This document shows, piece after piece, positions 12,401 to 27,400 of a stretch of 64,000 nucleotides of DNA (the first letter of the stretch is position 1; every line of letters starts with the position of its first letter). The stretch is from NCBI GenBank assembly GCA_032209605.1, contig JASFXZ010000009.1, positions 16,665,553 to 16,729,552 of the forward strand. The letters are read 5' to 3'. A program made the position numbers and the translations under genes. The notes under the pieces were generated by a model, which saw only the letters and a list, made by a program, of their open reading frames with translations, was not told the origin of the DNA and ran no database searches. This DNA comes from Mactromeris polynyma. Lineage: Eukaryota; Mollusca; Bivalvia; Venerida; Mactridae.

Positions 12401-15400
12401 TGATGTTCATTATTTCGTTGTCTATGATTCCATTATTTTAGTATAAGAAATTATAAAAAAGAGAAGTTACGAACGGTCTGTTGCCTTGTCTTTTTTATTT
12501 CTGCTTTTATTTACTTTCCGTATTTTTTTGGAACAAAAGTATGTCATTAGGGGTTGCTTGATATAGAAACACGTCAATGTATTTATAAAATGTTATGATT
12601 TGTTTCATAATAACTAAAAGTTGTATTCGCCTGTTTTTAAAAAACCCTCTCAAGTTGGGATATTGTATTTCTTGTAGAATGAAGATGACGAAATTATGCA
12701 TCGTACAATCTCGCCATTTATAATGGTGCCTGCGTGCCTAAACGTTATCCACACTTTATGACTGAAACTCAGACTTAGACTTCAGACTTGCAAATGTTAT
12801 ATTTACCAGCTTAATGTTTTCATTAAAAGTAAATGAATGGAATTTTGAATACTTGTTGTTACCCACCGTACACTTTTGCCATTTTTTCGGCGCAGCCTTA
12901 CTGTCATAGCTTTGCTATTTGCATATCATTGTCGTGTAAACCAATCAAATCTTACATTAACCACTAAACCAACTTCTCTTCAACCGATCAACGTTTGTAA
13001 CCTTGACGCGGATTGGTTAACCTTTCGATAAAGGGTACGTTACCTTACCGAAATCCACTGAATTACTTACGGTAAATTTACCGAAATCCATTTTGGATCT
13101 GGAGTGACCAGCAATTGTAACATTTCGGCATTTTGTTAAATATTGACCGTCAAATTGCGCCGACCATCTTCTTTAAAGATAGTTCTTGTTTATCAAAAAT
13201 ATACATACAGTAAAAAGAGCAATCAAACGTTTAAACGCTTAGTCTGAGTTTCAGTCTTAAACTGTTCGTGAATAGGCTTTCAGCTCTATAGAATTGCAAT
13301 GCAAATCTTAACTCAAACTGTGAGGTCTTGGACATTTGCGTTTGACAGAGTCAGATCTCAGTTGAGATATATTGTGAAACTGAACCCTGTATTGTTTAAT
13401 TTGAAACGGTCTCATTACATTTAGACTTTGATTATCAACTAAGTGGAGAAGGCATTGTGTGTAATAACGGTGTGTGCATGCATTAGTTGATACCTTGATG
13501 TATATTGAATATATTAAAATCATATTGCGATCAAAATTATTACTATCTGATATTATATTGCATTGAATAAATACTGAAACTATTCACCAATTTCGAGCCA
13601 TTTCAAGAAATAAGTAAGTAAGTAAATATTTCATCATAGTGACTTGCGTATAAATATCTAAATATAAACCTGAATACAAAACGTATACAAACACCCGGCC
13701 TAATGGGCCTATAAGTCACCTTATTAGATAAAAGCTGAATAAATAAATATAAAAATGTTAAATAGTAAACATGTAATTTTTTTTTTTAGTTAATAAATGT
13801 TTAAAAATAAATCGCAACAACTACCAAATAATTGTGCATACAAATTGTGCCTGTCTCGTTGAAATACCCCCAGGCCTTCGCATAAGATATCTAGTTTTAT
13901 GTTATAATATAATAAGTGAATTTCTGTTTCTGATGTAGTTTTCTTTCGCTGATTTGCAACGATAGAATCGAACTGAAATACTGAACTATAGTGTAACTTA
14001 AAGTCTGTTTGAAATATCATATTTACTCGTATAATGAGGGCTAACCATACATTTCTGAGATGGACGCTATTACATCGTGAATAGTAATACAACAAACACT
14101 AAATACGTTAACATGGAGTGACATAAAAAAGTCATGTTTTCAAATAAATTGCGACAGCTAACTGAAACGGCCCCTATTCTTAAGGAAAGAAATAATATAC
14201 ATTTACTTTTAAAATATTATTGTATCTAAAAAAATATTTGCTGTATTAAATGTGTGAAAATCAGAATTTTTTGTAGTCTTGATGAAAATGTTGTTTTGCA
14301 AAATGTTTTGCTTTGTAGTAACATACACTGTTGAATATCCCTGCATTCAGAAATTTTAATCATTGAACACAATTTCGCCCAGATATGTCGTTTGGGCCAA
14401 AAAATCTCAGAGAATGACATAAACATGTTTCCTAATGGTTTTGCTAATCAATGAAATCAAACAAATGGATTTGTGCAGAAAACAGCTGTAGGCAGTATCA
14501 TCACCATTGTTATAAAAGGAGCGTCAAATATAATAGTCACTTTATGATAACATTGACATTCTGGTTAGCTATAAAGGAGATTAATATTAATATGGCGACA
14601 TTATCCGCCAGACATTACGACAGGATGTTGATGGTTTCTCTTTAGGGCGAACGGCAATCCTATGTGAAAAAAATAATATGAGAAATCTGAGAAATACTTC
14701 GCTCGTCAACCAGACATTAAGACAAATAAAAAACTTTTACATTTTTACATCCAAGTTTGCATTTTTAAAACGGATTGCCAATTTTCAACACTATTAAAAC
14801 TCGAACGAATGTCTTATACTGGCTAGCATACCGATGGAACCCGGAGCGGTAGCCGGGTTGTGGAGTGATAAGCCGGGTTGTGGAGCGGTAAGCCGGGTTG
14901 TGGAGCGGTAAGCCGGGTTGTGGAGCGGTAAGCCGGGTTGTGGAGCGGTAAGCCGGGTTGTGCATACGGTTTGTATGGCCTCGAAACGATATATTTCAAC
15001 TTGACATCATAAAACTAGCAGACTTATTAACATCATTTCATGACTAAAGCATGATAACGTTTTAAGCGGTTAATGACTCTGTATATATTCGTTTTACGTT
15101 TGATTGCTAATGTCGTCCTTGTCGACTTTTTTTTTATTTTGTTGCATTTGTCTTTTTGCAAGAAATAAGACATTTAATTCCTGTCTGCCTCCCAGGACAC
15201 TTTGTTGTCACTGAACGTCTCTAGCCATATACTGTTGAAAGTGACGTGCAACTATCAGTTATTGAAAAATACTTACACAGTAAAATCTCAATATTAAGAC
15301 CACATTTCGGACCCTTGGAAAGTGGTATTCTTATTGAGATGGTCTTAATATTGAGGTCGAATAAAGAGCAAAACAGTGATACTGGACTTGAAAAGTGTGG

Positions 15401-18400
15401 TCTTAAATTGGAGGTGGTCTTATTATTGAGATGGTCTTTAGGTGAGGTTTTACTGTATATGCAAATTCATAATGTTTTATTGCTTTAAATCTTAACTGAA
15501 TTTATAAATGACATGAATTAATTACAATCTCTGAAAACATAACATTGATGATTGTAGTACATGCTACATGCGGTATACACGTCGTTTGAGTTTATTTCCG
15601 TATAGTTTCGCTTATTTACGTGCATGTCCGTACAGTTCCGTGCATGTTATAATTTACAGCATTTTGGGAGAAACAGGAATGGATACATACGTCTACTTAC
15701 CGATGTAACATATTGTAACGATTACACGAACCTTTTTTTCTCACCTCTCACACAAAGTGTTGAACATTGCTATCACAGATACATCAATAGAGCATGCAAC
15801 ATTTCAATTATCAATGATCATAGTTAGTCAAACACGACTTATTTTTCTAAGATCATATTTAACAGATGCGAAATCGGATCAAAGTGCCGTACCTTTGCCC
15901 GCGTGGAACTTTTTACCTCTGATAAAATACAATACCAGAAAGTATACTTCGTAAAGATTTGTGTATAAACAATCCCATGGTTGCTTTGAGTTCGTGTTTA
16001 CTAAATAATGAAATAAAATACTGTAATATATCCGGAACATATTGGTGTTCGTAAATTCATATGTTTTCGCGACATTAGTATTTTTTTAGGAAATATGCAA
16101 GTTAATATATAACATTTAAGTTTATATCGATTTGTACGCTGTGCATCACCAGTACAGTAATAAACATAGTATTAAAATGCACGACGATTCAGGTCCTGTA
16201 ATTTTATGGATGTAGGTTTATAAAGTTCTTGGCATTTATAATAAGTTAATGTGAAAATTTCTTGCCGCTTAAATGTATGATTTACAACTCAGACAATATA
16301 TGTAATAACGTCGTTTTAGATTGGTTGTTCAAAGTGTTTGTAGTTGGCTTCTTAGAAAGTTTTCAAACACAGTCTTGTGTGTATACGAGTCTGTTAGTCT
16401 GTTTTTTCTTACGTTTATATACAAATATCTTTGTAAAGGTATATTATTATGAATTGTAAACATTGTTCAAATATTGGCAGACTGTTTGTTCTTAAATCAC
16501 GCTTAATGTGTCTGTTGTCTTTACCAGGCACATGTAATATGTAGATATATGTATTGAATAATAATTCGTAGTAAATGAGAGTATTCATTTTATGTCTTAA
16601 TAGAAAAAATGTCCACAATTTCCGCGGCATTCAGATAAAAAATCATGCGTTCTTTCTCTAAACCACCTTTCAACCCTGGGGTATACTTATATAAGTATAA
16701 TCAAGACATATGTTGATAAAAGATGGTCGGCGCAATTTGAAAGTTAAGGTTTGGAGTGCATCATAAAAAATCGGATTTCGGTAAGGAAACGTACCCCTTA
16801 TCATCGAAGGTTAACTAATCCGCGTCAAGGTTACAGACGTTGTTCGGTTGAGGATAAGTTGGTTTAGTGGTTAACGTATATGCAAATAGCAAAGCCACGT
16901 TAGTACGACTGCGACGAAAAAACTGTCCTCACGCTCACGTGTTATTGATCGAGAATATCGAGACATTAATGATTTCATTTGTATGTGATGTTAAGTTTGC
17001 CTCTCCCGGTACAGAACTCAGTGAGATTAAATGGGGATGATTTCACGGGAACTCCCAGCATTTATATAACAGATGAGAATTGAGGGGAAATGTCAAACGA
17101 CAGGTTTATAAGTCCACGTCTTAATATCATCACTCTGCATTACGTGCTTTTAATTATAAACACTCGATCTAAACTTCTGGGGGAATATATTGTCGAAGTT
17201 ATAATCGTGTATTGTGGAGTTCCATAAATTTAGATTTCACTAGCTGACTATTTCATCTGTAAGATATACGTATTAAATTTCCACTGTTTCACGTGGTATG
17301 TTATATTTTATTCAATTTTGTTTTGTAAATGTATTGTGCTATTGATAAAAAATTTGATTTGCAATACCATGTGTCTTTTATTTTATTTTACAGGAATATC
17401 AAATTTAAGTATAAAACAAACAAATTAATTTATTGCAATCTTGCCATATATTTTCGTTGAAAAACTAAATGTAAGGGACAGAAGTGATTATCACTTAGAC
17501 TTAAATGTATTTCACAATTAAATACATATTTATTTATTTATATGTGGTTTTATGGCGCATCGACAGCTTCGGTCATTTAGCGCGCAAGGAATGTAAAAAA
17601 CATGTGAAACTAAAAAGGGTTACGACATATACTTGTATATGTTAAATTGGTGTAAGTATAGTGGGTACAAATTGGGATCATTAGGGTAAGAAAATCAATT
17701 AAATACAGTAAAACCTCAATAATAAGACCACCTTTGGAACCTTTGAAAACTTGTCTCCTTATTGAGGTGGTATTAATATTGAGGTTGAATAAAGATCAAA
17801 ACAGTGAAAGTGGACTTGAAATTGTGGTCTTAATATTGAGGTCGTCTTATTATTGAGGTGCTCATTAGGTGAGGTTTCACTGTATTTTACATTTAGGGAC
17901 TGTATTAATGTATTGATCAGCAAACTTGCTATTCGACGTGAACCATGGATACATTTAAATGAAAATGTCTTGTTTGACTTACATGGGCGATGTTTTTAGA
18001 TTTCAGTGACATGATTTGAAGTTTGTATTAGATGTATTTGTATTTGAGTTTCTGAATATAAAATCATTAAAACAGATTAAGATTTGATGACATTATAACA
18101 TTTTACATCATTCAAAAATCATAGATATAGAGAAATGAAAGAGTTTGTCTCGATGTTCCATCGTTTGTTTCTGTCCTAATAGCTCACATTCCTGCGTTTC
18201 CAAACATTATTTCGGATCATAATCGATGTATAGTTATTATTTATGTTTGTGTTTTAGATTTATGTTAAATTTCCCTTCGTCCCCTGTGCAGTTCTTTCAC
18301 TTGATATACTGTTCATGTTATATTCTCCCCACTTTCTGACTATTGTTGCCAGCTATCTTGATTTGTCCAGTGATGTATTGTATTCATTAAATCCCCCCTG

Positions 18401-21400
18401 TTTGTCCTCTTTAATTCTTCTTAGTAATCCCTTATTGTCGGCCAGGCAATTCCTGGCACCCCTGTTCCCTTATGTATTTACCATTGCATCTTCTCAAAGG
18501 CTTTGATGTTTTATGGAATGTTGTTTTCCCGGAGGTCTGTGTGGGTAGACACTGTCTTATGTAAATGGCGTTCCCAGAGTGTAGCAACTTATTCTCTCTT
18601 TCAATATTACATTATATTAATCTTATTTGACGTGAAATTGATAAAAACGTTTTTTTTAAATTGATAGAAATGGAAAATAATAATAGTAATTGAGATTATT
18701 ATATTAATGCAAAAATCGTTTATATGATTACATCAGATACATTCCTATTTTACCTTAGAAATTATTTCAATAATGTTGCCAAGCAACGCATAATTTTCCC
18801 ATCCCTTACGCTATCAACATGCAGGTTTAATATGCCGACAGACTCACTGAATTTGTGCAACATATTATCTTTCTACAACATGCATATCACTAGAAATATT
18901 TCAGACATTGATAAATGGATTGCTCTTGATTTGTATACAATTTGACAAACGAGATTTCAATTAACTAATAACCATACTTCTGATCCAGACATAGTGTGCA
19001 GAAAATGTAGATATATCTAACCTTCGAATTATTTCCCATGTTATTTATTCAATACGACTGTGATATGACCTTATATGCCATCAAATGTAATACCCGGTCC
19101 GATCATGAGTGTTGTATTTGCGTTTATTTATCATCGTCACCGGTTTTCCATATGGGCGACGCCTCCGAAAGAATGTTAGTCATGTTTTATTGTATGAGGA
19201 TAATGCATGCCAAAGAAGATGCCTCAGTTCCAGAAACGCACCTGGTTATTTTACGTGCCCGATGTGAAGCATCGTACACGGGACCTCAGTTTTTCATAGT
19301 CTCATCTGAAAGACAGTAAGTACTGTTAGTGGTGGAGTGGTTTTTTTTATCATTTCTTCATTATCTACTCTGGTTTTGTTATGTTCTAAACACCAGAAGC
19401 TTTCACTGGACTACATTGTGTCTATGTGAAGTAAAGATCCGAAGAAAGTACATGTAGTGTATTAAGTTATTTAAAATATCTATTAATTATCATTATTTTT
19501 AATAATGATTCATTCCATGATTTGAATTATTACACATTTTAATTGCATACTGTCAACTCATTATACATTTCTAATAATTCAAATTCAACATTTTACAACC
19601 AGTGCGTATGTTTTCAATGAAATACTAGTCACGTGATTGTTATCAACCGATCTGTTTGTAAACATGTACTCGTATATCTGCCTTGCGTTCAGTTACGGCT
19701 ATCATTCCAAAACGTTGCGAAACAGTGGGCGAGTATTGCTAACCGGCGTGTTAGCGAAAACGTTTCATATCACTCGCTATCGCAACTCGGAGGTAGCACT
19801 CGAATATTTCAGCCTATCACTGCGTTCAGTTACGGTCACTCAGGTTTTGTGTTGTATCCCTAACCCACCGTATCACAATGACTGCACACAGGGAACCAAA
19901 TTTCAAAATGAATGCTAGGCTGGTTCCCCGCCTTTACTATTTTTGAGACAGGGAACCAGAATAAAAACGAGGCGTTCAATACACTTATTTGTGACGCTAA
20001 CTTCGAGCGTTTTGCGTTAGCTGTAACTGAACGCAAGGCTGGATTCAGGATTTTAACTCAAGACTGGACAACTCGTCAATAGCTATTTTCTTTAAATCCT
20101 TTACTACTTTTACTTTCATTAAATATCTTGAGGTTATCAACATTTTAGAATGTCTTCACACCGTTTATATGTTGAAACAGGAAGATGGAAAAACCTCACC
20201 CGGTACCTTTTAACGAACGATTATGTATTGCCTGCAACGTGTTAGAAGATGAATATCATTTTGTCATACAATGTTCTATTGACAAAGAAAGTCGAAACAA
20301 AATTAAACGCTTTTATTGGCAAAATCCAAATATGTACACATTTTTACAATTAATTACTAGTGAATATGTTACCGAAATTAGAAACCTAGCCATTTTCGTA
20401 CACCACACTTTTCACTGAAAGACAAAACCTGCATGCAATGGTGACTTAGACATGTTTTGTCTAAACATATTTATTCTTTGATGTTGAAATGCAATGTTGT
20501 TTTGTATATCCTAAATGAGTGTCCTACATTTGTTTGTATATGTATGTACATGTATGTGTGTGTGTGTAGGTGTATATGCGTATATGTATATACGTGTATA
20601 ACCGTATATATGTATGTGTGAGTATGTATGCATAGGAATTGTATGGCTCAATAGTATGTTGTATTGCATTATAATAATTCTATGTCAAATTATTTTGGCT
20701 TATATATGTTGTTTTAGAATGGTTATATGTAATATATGCCATACTTTTGCGGTATATTGCATACACTGTCTCTCCCGAGAACGCATGTAAAAGAACGCAT
20801 GTAAAATATCTATACTCTTTTATGACTATTCAGTAAAAAAAAAAAACACGATTTATATCTCGACATAATGAAATTTCTAAAATTCACAAACCTAAATTAC
20901 ATGCTTTCTCGCCATTTGTCACGCTGCTTATTACTGTAAAAATGATTGTTGCTGTTTTGTAAAAAAAACTGTTCAGTGTTCAATATGCAAATAAATATAA
21001 CACTGCAGTCAAAACTTACATGGAAATGGATTTTCGTTACTTTCTGAAGTTAATTATGCTCATAAGTGCGCGTTAATGATTCTTGCATATGTTTTTTTAA
21101 ATATGTTTTAGTTGCGATAATAACTGATTTCAGTGTTATATGTATAATGCTGGAATACACTATAACGTTCATATACGGTCTCTGATAAATGTAACTATTT
21201 ATGACATATTAGATTGCAATGTTAGAAGACTAAACGCGTCCTTAAAGGATATGTTGGTGTTTTATTGTAATATTTAGTCTCTTATAACTTTTTTATAGAT
21301 ATTATAACACAATTTATGTATATCGAATACAGATGTATCACATTCAATATTACTTTTAAGCACTGATTATTTAAACCATTTTAGACTCTAACAACTGGGA

Positions 21401-24400
21401 CCAATGCATACTAGTATGTTGGTCCCAGTTAATAACAAAAAGTGTTTGATACCAAATACTCTCACGACAAAAAATGTAGCCCGAAACAAAAGAACTAAAG
21501 GCGCCATTATTTGTATTACATGTTCAGAAGGTAAAATCTACAGATCCCAAACCTTTTACCTTTTTACTATGACGGACAAAATCAGTTCGTACCTCGAAAT
21601 CTCGTCAAACTTGACTGTAAACATCGTGTACTGGTATATTGTTGTGCGTTAACGAGACACATTTTGTACCACCGTAAGATTAACATGTCGTGGAAATTAC
21701 TAGTTTTGCACAATGAATCGTTCCAACAACAATTTATTCAATACATTTGCCAATAAAATGTACTTTATCGTCATCATTGAACTAAGCATTTCTCATTTCT
21801 AACCTTGCTCGTGTCAAACAATTCTGAAAAACGACAGACGATGGTTATTAAATGTCTGGTAATATAGAATGACATTCCATTCGAGATCCCTCAGTCAATA
21901 CGGTGCATTGATACACGTTCCGTATTGACCGAGCAGATCCGAATATCTATAAACATTTATTTTATGTTTGCATGCATGCCAAAATACGCGGAAACGATTT
22001 CATTGCGCAACTAGTTATTGCGGTAATTTTGACTATTTCTCATACGTTTTATTGTCTGCCATTAGTTACCTAAATGCTGATGTTTTTGATGTAATCCAAT
22101 ACTAAATACCCAGACATAATATTATATAAGTGCATGCAATATGAAAGATATTATTACGAAGTATGAGTCTTTCCATTAACAATATTACTTTGGTATGATA
22201 TTTTCACAGTGTTAAAATAATATAAGACGCAGACTGCAAATACAACTTTATATCATGAGATTGTTAGTTTAACTGTGAAAATAATGGAACTTTGAAAGGT
22301 GTTGAACACCGGTGTCTACGGAGTAAGCTTTGAAATCATACCCTATATGATCAGTATTCGATTGTGTAAGCAACAATACTTCTCCCACTTTGACACTTCG
22401 TTCGTCTATGAATGTATTGTTCTGAAGATGAGGGCTTTTATATCATTATAATAAGCCTTTCTCGAAAACTTGCTTCGGACATTTTACTACTTGAAAATAT
22501 ACACCCTTCAGCTTATTTTACTCATAAGCAACATATCTTCCATTGAACGTTTTATTGTTGCTGTAGTGATAGAAAAAGAGCGTATTATTCATTTCTATTA
22601 ATTCCATAATCGAGTCGATGTTGTTCTATACACCCCAAAGGGTTAGAAAGTTAAACTGCAGCCCGAGATAATTTCAACATGCTGTCTATTACACTGCGGG
22701 ACGGGTAAGTTAGCCACGAGCGATAATGATCTAGAGAGGTTAAATTGAAGGACAGTACGGAGCCAATATATAAATTATTAATTATTGATCAATTCATTGT
22801 TGACAGGTATCATTTTCACGCGGGAGGGAGACAATCCAATTTGGAAGTAATGGCTTTAACAAAGTCGTTAATCAAGGGAGGGCATTCTTGATTTTTATAA
22901 AATGCACTTGAATAAAATAATGTATTATATAACTATATCTTAAAAAAAAGAATAATAGCTGAACATTTACCATTTCATATCCACATATGTTTCTCGTAGA
23001 AGATGCGTTTTGCTTCATAAATTGGGTAGAAAAAGATGCTTTAATTATCATAAATGTGTTGCAGAGCTCAGATCGGTTTTTGATTATTTCACCAGTGACT
23101 TAAAACATAAGTATGTCTTTTATACAACAGTATCCGCATCCACAGAGAAATCGTTTTCAAGATCATGTGATAGACATCAACATTTTGCAAATTTCTTAAG
23201 ACTTTAAATTTTAGACCCTGTAGTTATATAGAAAACAATAGTTACTGATAACTGAAGACTGATCCATGAACATTGATCCTGATTTGAGCTTCAGTTTCAG
23301 TCTACAGTACCATTAATAAATTTCATAACGAAAAGGTATTATCTTACAATATTAATGAAAATGTTTAAGGTATTTTGTGTGTTCCTTTATGAGAGATAGG
23401 GTATAAAATCCTCAACTTCTTTCGTAACCTATGGTAAATATTTTCGGCATGAACTTGATCCAGATCTTTTGAACGTTTGTGTACACGGGTCCAGAGGCTA
23501 TTTGATAACACTCACTTTCAAGAATACTTCATTGCTTGGAATTTAGTAGGCGGTTCTTGTGGCGCTGATGTGACGACATGTTCAAAATATTATGATTGGA
23601 ATGAAAATAATCGAAAGGCCGTGGTCAAACTTAATTATAAGCGTCGAAATAAGAGCATGTTGAGAAGTCTAAAAGGAAAGGCATTTGTTTTACCGGTATA
23701 AGCCATATTGGAAAAGAAGTTTAATAAATTACACATTGGAGCTCATGAATACCTAAAAACACGCCGATTGCCCATTTGTGATATGATTATAACACGAATA
23801 GCCGATCTATTGTTGACAAGCAAATATTATCGCATGTTTTAAGGCTATGAAACGTTGCAGTAAAACAACATTATTGTAGATATGTGAGCGGATCCATGTG
23901 TCTAGCCGTCGTAGATTGTATAATATTGTCATCTTGATCTAGGGGGGAGAGTGATAGGGGAATATTTGCGCAATTAAGATCGTATTGAGTCACAAGTTTT
24001 ATGAACATGGAGGGCATTTCCTGAACAGACATGTCAATAATGTCTCGAGGAATGTTGTCATTGTTTTATTATTCCTCTGACTGTACGCGATTGGTTTTTT
24101 GGAACATTCGAGTACACTAATGTCTTGGCCATAAATGAATGTATATGTAGCTGTTAATGTTCTATATTCAAGTTATTAATTCAAGATATGTCTAGAGGCA
24201 TACCATTATAGTAATGCGGTCTTCAAGTGCCGGCACTGAGTTAACAAGAATTATCTTGAAAATAAATTGTCGGCGCAATTTGAAGGTTAAGATTTGTTGT
24301 GCAATCTAAACAATGCTGAGATGTTACGATTGCTGGTCAGTCCAGATACATTCAACGAAATTCAGTGGATTTCGGTAATGTAACTTACCCTTTATCGAAA

Positions 24401-27400
24401 GGCTAACCAATCCGCGTCAATGTTACAAACGTTCTTCAGTTGAAGAGCAATTGCCTTGGTGGTAATAGCAAAACCATGTTAGTATGGCCTCGCTGAAAAA
24501 GGGTAGTAAATTTCTTTTTCGGCGTTGCATATCAGTGTTGTGTAAACCAATCAAATATTACGTTAACAATTAAACATCAATCTCTCCAACAGAACAACGT
24601 CTGTGACATTGACTCGGGTTGGTGAAATGTTTGTCAATGCCTGAATATTTGTTTACCGAACCTAAAAACAATAACTTATTTAATGTAACGTATTTGTTCG
24701 TCCGAAGCAAAATAATGAGCACAATTATTGCAATGGTGTTATGTTTGCAACGAAAACAATTTGATCACGATAGAGGCGTTGTTCTTATTATTGTAAACAT
24801 GACATTGTTGTATGAAAAACAGATGGGCATATTTTGTTTGCCTTAACAAATGTGTCTGAAAGTAGATCTATAGTATATTCAAGATTTATCCGGTGAGTAG
24901 TGTCGTTAGTCAACCACAGGGGCAATTGCCCGGCGTTAAAATAAAGAAGACATTCTAGGTTTTATGTATCGGTCACGGACATTAATATTGCTTAAATCTT
25001 ACAAATCCATATGTAACAAGTTAATTAACATGAATGTGGGATTTCACGACTGATTCAATAAGTACTGATGAACTATATTGAAACAGACTAAACTGTCTAT
25101 GTATGACTCAGCGCGCTACGGAGTTTTTCATCCAATATCCTACGCAGTGATCTCCCCTTGCAAATATCGGAGTTGTAATCGAGTGACCAGCTATCGTAAC
25201 ATCTCGGCAATTTTATATGGTATACAACAAATCTCAAGCATCAGTTTGCGAACATTTGCTTGTTTCAGATTGCGCCGACCAGCGTTTGTAAAGATGGTTC
25301 TTGTTTGTATTGCACACGTTAACATAGTTTCAGATTAATACAATAGAAACGCAAAACACTGTATATGTAATCCGAGGAACTTAATGCCCCGACCGACTAC
25401 ACTTTACTATACTGTGTAACTTCTGCAGAGCGGCTCTCTCTTGGAATTCGAATCTCCGACTCCCGCTCTCAAGGCGGTAACCACTCGGACACGGGAGTAG
25501 TATGTGCCTAATATTATCTCATGTAGAATTAATGTCAATTAATGAAAATTTAGGTTGAAATAGAAAGTAGACGTAAAATGTCAACTTTTATTTTGGTGAA
25601 TCGGCGACTTGCTTTCCGACTGATAGACAGATATGTATGAGCATAAGCTTGACATTGACACAAATTATTCTGGATATTTTCAACTTCGCCATTGTTTTCA
25701 ATCCTGGGCACTTATAAAGCATCATCAAAACAACGGCTTAGTTTTTTACTTCCTAGTGAGTTTTGACAGATTTATTGTTTTACTAATATAGACCACCATT
25801 AGCAACGGAAGACGCGAAGTACTTTGCTCATTTAAAACTTCAATCTAAGACAATGGATGACAATACGATGATATAAAATTGTCTGCATGTAAATCTTATC
25901 TTTGACTTAATGTCTCACAGTTTTTTGTCTGGAGTTACAGAGAGACACAACGATACATACACAAAATTGATCGCAAAAATCATACTAAATTGTTAAAAAA
26001 AGCAAACTACTGCAAAATATCTTCACAATTATGGTTTGTTTGGTAATTGAACAGCTTGTACCTTGATCGAAAGTATCTATTTATAACTATGTTAATATTT
26101 ACATTACGCTCATTGACAATATTGCCTTTTGTAAAAAATATATGTGTATAAATATATATCAATATACAAATATTTTAAAGACATATTAGCGTTCAAAATC
26201 CCTGTAAAAATTATTTAAAAAAATGACATGTGTATTGCTTTGAATAAATCATAGTAACGTCATAATAAACACATACTAAGAAATAAATCGCCTCTTTTAC
26301 TATGTGCAGATATATATATGCACATGGAAAAATACGTAATGGCCTCAGTTTGAAAGAGAGAGAATAAGTTGCTACAGAGAACGCCACATACATAAGACAG
26401 TTCCTCCCCACACAGACCTCCGGGAAAACAACAATCCACAAAAAGGCATTTAATGAGGCTCAAGGGCACATATGTAAGGGAACAGGGGCGCAAGGAATGG
26501 CCTGGCCGACCATAAGGGATAGTTCACATAATGAAAAATACTGCTTTTATCATGAACTTTTGTATTATTTAGAACGCTCATGCTGAAGTAAACGTAAAAA
26601 CTCGAAAATTAATAAAGAAATCGAGCAGTAAATGACGGTCACATACAAAATGCACGACCATCCCAAAAGCACAAATAGTCATGAATGTACATTGTATATA
26701 AGCACAAAACAACCAAAACAATCAAAGCGCTGAAAGCACTGAAGTTGTTCGGTATTGAATACTGGTTTCCAGATTCACAGTAAGTACGAATCATTATTGT
26801 CCATTGTTGAACCATTACATTTAATTGCGCAGTAAAGATTACTACCAGTATTGAGTATGTTATGCAGGTTACGCTCAGATGTTGAAAAATCTTCAACCGA
26901 TTCACTTACCTGTTATTCTTGCGCCACTTCCGGAAAAAATAAGTTTTCGTATTAAGGCGAGGCGACTGTCGAAAATTGCCATAGAACTAATTCTTCTACC
27001 TAACAACTAAACACGGGTAAAAGAGACAAGACACATACATACATGACAGGATTGTGAGTGAAACTAGGAGAACCGCTTTGAACGGTCAGGGGCAATAACA
27101 CACCTGTGGTTAAATCTGGCTTTGTTTACTTTTATCAGGCTTAACGCCGTTTTCAAGAATCGTTTACATAACCAGTTTTCCTACAAAAAATTATCATCCA
27201 GTAATTATGCAGGCAACGGACAACTTCTCAACATGATTCAGAGGTGGAGGACAAATTATAGTAGCCAAATGACACAGGATGAATTAACCTGACAAGTCCA
27301 GTATTCAAACCCGGACCTTCTGGGTGGCAGCCTCGAGCTCGAACCATTGAGCTAAACTGGTTTTCGGGTACACCCAAACTCGTATTATCCATATGTGTAA

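Noticed and set aside
19038..19319. 93-codon plus-strand open frame
   Set aside because: Its end overlaps an apparent dispersed palindromic repeat and no domain is visible.
25385..25500. Functional serine or leucine tRNA gene
   Set aside because: Box-like elements are present, but the acceptor stem and variable arm do not form.
26639..26905. 88-codon minus-strand open frame with a hydrophobic stretch
   Set aside because: No recognisable motif and no paired splice sites; hydrophobic runs are common in translated AT-rich DNA.
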